The translations under genes and the position numbers were made by a program. This document shows positions 12,044 through 13,357 of a DNA stretch of 13,357 nucleotides, piece after piece (the stretch's first letter is position 1; every line of letters begins with the position of its first letter). The stretch spans positions 1 to 13,357 of the forward strand of contig JBFFGE010000129.1 in assembly GCA_041557595.1 (NCBI GenBank), read 5' to 3'. Source of the DNA: JAOTYV01 sp041557595. Its GTDB lineage: Bacteria; Pseudomonadota; Alphaproteobacteria; UBA8366. Under the pieces are notes generated by a model. The model saw nothing but the letters and a program-made list of their open reading frames with translations, had not been told where the DNA came from and made no database searches.

Positions 12044-13357
12044 GTCCCCGGCATATTCCCGGTCGCGCAGATCGCGGCGGCGAATCTTGCCGGTGATGGT
12101 TTTCGGCAAATCGTCGACGAACTCGACCTTGCGCGGATATTTATAGGGTGCCGTGACCCGCTTGACGTGATCCTGCAGCGCCTGCACCAGCGCCGCGTCG
12201 CCGGCGAAGCCGTCGTTCAGGATGATGAACGCCTTCACTACCTCGCCGCGTTCCGCATGCGGGCTGCCGACGGCGGCGCATTCCTGCACGGCCGCATGCG
12301 ACATCAGCGCGTTCTCGACCTCCATCGGTCCGATGCGATATCCGGACGCGTTGATCACGTCGTCGGCGCGGCCCTGATAGAACAAATACCCATCCGCATC
12401 CTGATAGGCCTCGTCGCCGGTGATGAAATACTCAGCCCCGTCGACCGTCACGTAACACTGCGCCGTCCGCGCGGGATCCTGCCAGTATCCGAGCATGACC
12501 TGCGGGTTCGGCATGCGCACGACCAGCCGCCCGGTCTCGCCCACGGGAAGCGGCCGGTCGTCGTCGCCGATGATCAATGTTTGCGTTCCCGGCAAGGGCC
12601 GGCCCATCGATCCCGGCTTGACCGGCATGCAGGGATAGTTGGTCGCGACCATCAGCGCCTCGGTCAGGCCGTAGCCGTCGAGCAGCGGCCCGCCGGTGAT
12701 CGCGCGCCAGCGGTCGATGATTTCCGGATTGACCGCCTCGCCCGCCGACACCGTGAGCCGCAACGGCGCCAGATCGTAGGCCGAGGTGTCCTCCAGAATC
12801 AGCCGGCGCAGTTCGGTCGCCGCCGCGCAGAATACCGTCACGCCGTATTTCTCGAGCAGCCGGAAGCGCGCCTGCGGATCGAAATCCCCATCGTAGAACA
12901 ACACTGTCGCGCCGCAGCTCCAGGGGCCGAACAGCACGCTGGTTCCCGCCTTGCTCCAACCGGTGTCGGCGGAGCACCACATCACATCCGTCTCGGACAG
13001 ATCGTGCCAGTACCAGGACGACACCCGCCAGGTAAACAGCCCGCGCGCGGCGTGCGTCACCCCCTTGGGATCGCCGGTCGATCCGGAGGTGTAATACATG
13101 ATGGCCGGCTCCTCGATGCCGGTCGGGACCGGCGCGAAGACCTCGCTTTGCGCGGCCATCGCCGTTTCGTAATCCAGCCAATCCCCACTGCCATCGACAG
13201 CGCCACCGACGCTCAGCCGCAGTCGCACCGGCGCCGCCGGGTCGAACTTGCCGATGTTTTCGCGCGTGGTGACGACCGCCGCGGCGCCCGAATGGGCGAC
13301 CCGGTAGGCCATCTCCTTCGCGGTCAGCATGGTGATCGCCGGGATCGGGACGGCCCC
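12038..13357 (-). CDS. AMP-forming acyl-CoA synthetase (5' end missing at the right edge)
   Basis: The last 439 residues of an adenylate-forming ligase that activates a carboxylic acid to acyl-AMP and then acyl-CoA. The visible reading begins GAVPIPAITMLTAKEMAYR, so the gene continues past the right edge; the Met at 13330 is internal. The ATP-binding loop TSGSTGDPKG begins near 13090. GYGLTEA lies near 12670, ITGDEAY near 12410, GRADDVINASGYRIGP follows, and the C-terminal PKTITGKIRR lies near 12090 with the expected catalytic Lys. Overall it resembles medium-chain or aryl acyl-CoA synthetases (ACSM/benzoate-CoA ligase type). It is convergent with the MFS gene, so it is in a different transcription unit, but it fits a catabolic region by activating carboxylates. 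Exact acid unknown. Confidence 0.92.
   Translation of the reverse strand, partial: GAVPIPAITMLTAKEMAYRVAHSGAAAVVTTRENIGKFDPAAPVRLRLSVGGAVDGSGDWLDYETAMAAQSEVFAPVPTGIEEPAIMYYTSGSTGDPKGVTHAARGLFTWRVSSWYWHDLSETDVMWCSADTGWSKAGTSVLFGPWSCGATVLFYDGDFDPQARFRLLEKYGVTVFCAAATELRRLILEDTSAYDLAPLRLTVSAGEAVNPEIIDRWRAITGGPLLDGYGLTEALMVATNYPCMPVKPGSMGRPLPGTQTLIIGDDDRPLPVGETGRLVVRMPNPQVMLGYWQDPARTAQCYVTVDGAEYFITGDEAYQDADGYLFYQGRADDVINASGYRIGPMEVENALMSHAAVQECAAVGSPHAERGEVVKAFIILNDGFAGDAALVQALQDHVKRVTAPYKYPRKVEFVDDLPKTITGKIRRRDLRDREYAGDS

Noticed and set aside
1..13357. CRISPR arrays, tRNA or rRNA genes, insertion sequences, attachment sites
   Set aside because: No regularly spaced direct repeats, cloverleaf-like genes, transposase motifs or flanking terminal repeats were seen; coding genes fill nearly all of the window.

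Overview
The window looks like a catabolic region from a GC-rich proteobacterium, most likely an alphaproteobacterium. The high GC, the clear Shine-Dalgarno sites, the tight operons and the gene families present (TauD/TfdA dioxygenases, LigI-like amidohydrolase, EamA and MFS transporters, acyl-CoA synthetase) point that way. Taxonomy is inference, since there is no rRNA or other phylogenetic marker. I see no tRNA, insertion sequence, integrase, phage gene or CRISPR array, and no recognisable regulator gene.

Layout, left to right. (1) Minus-strand operon: the 5' part of a LigI-like amidohydrolase (1-204, cut by the left edge) overlaps by ATGA the end of a D-2-hydroxyacid dehydrogenase (201-1283). 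(2) After a 193-bp divergent spacer, a plus-strand MFS exporter-like gene (1477-2748) runs convergently into (3) a minus-strand operon: VOC protein (4085-4477), small Rieske ferredoxin-like protein (3668-4048) and EamA/DMT permease (2726-3643). (4) A 274-bp divergent spacer holds a sigma70-like promoter and a 22-bp near-perfect palindrome. It precedes (5) the centrepiece, a plus-strand run of five tandem TauD/TfdA-family Fe(II)/2-oxoglutarate dioxygenase paralogues (4752-5600, 5636-6514, 8122-8961, 8967-9806, 9919-10761). A four-domain rhodanese protein (6515-8107) sits between the second and third, and an MFS permease follows the fifth (10841-12007). (6) A convergent minus-strand acyl-CoA synthetase (12038 to the right edge, 5' end missing) closes the window.

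How the parts may work together (inference): the permeases move a family of related acids, and five dioxygenases with diverged pockets hydroxylate them next to a heteroatom, releasing an aldehyde or ketone plus the heteroatom group. The rhodanese, with one catalytic Cys in its second repeat, hints that the leaving group contains sulfur (sulfonate or sulfate ester), although TfdA-type ether substrates are a real alternative. The dehydrogenase, amidohydrolase and acyl-CoA synthetase could process the carbon skeletons.

The most interesting non-coding signal is the 112-bp gap between the fourth and fifth dioxygenases, the largest inside the run. It holds a nested hairpin followed by a second hairpin whose 3' arm, TGGTCT, can instead pair with AGACCA overlapping the start codon of the fifth gene. 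That alternative places AGGAGC in a hairpin loop: a candidate RNA switch controlling the last dioxygenase.
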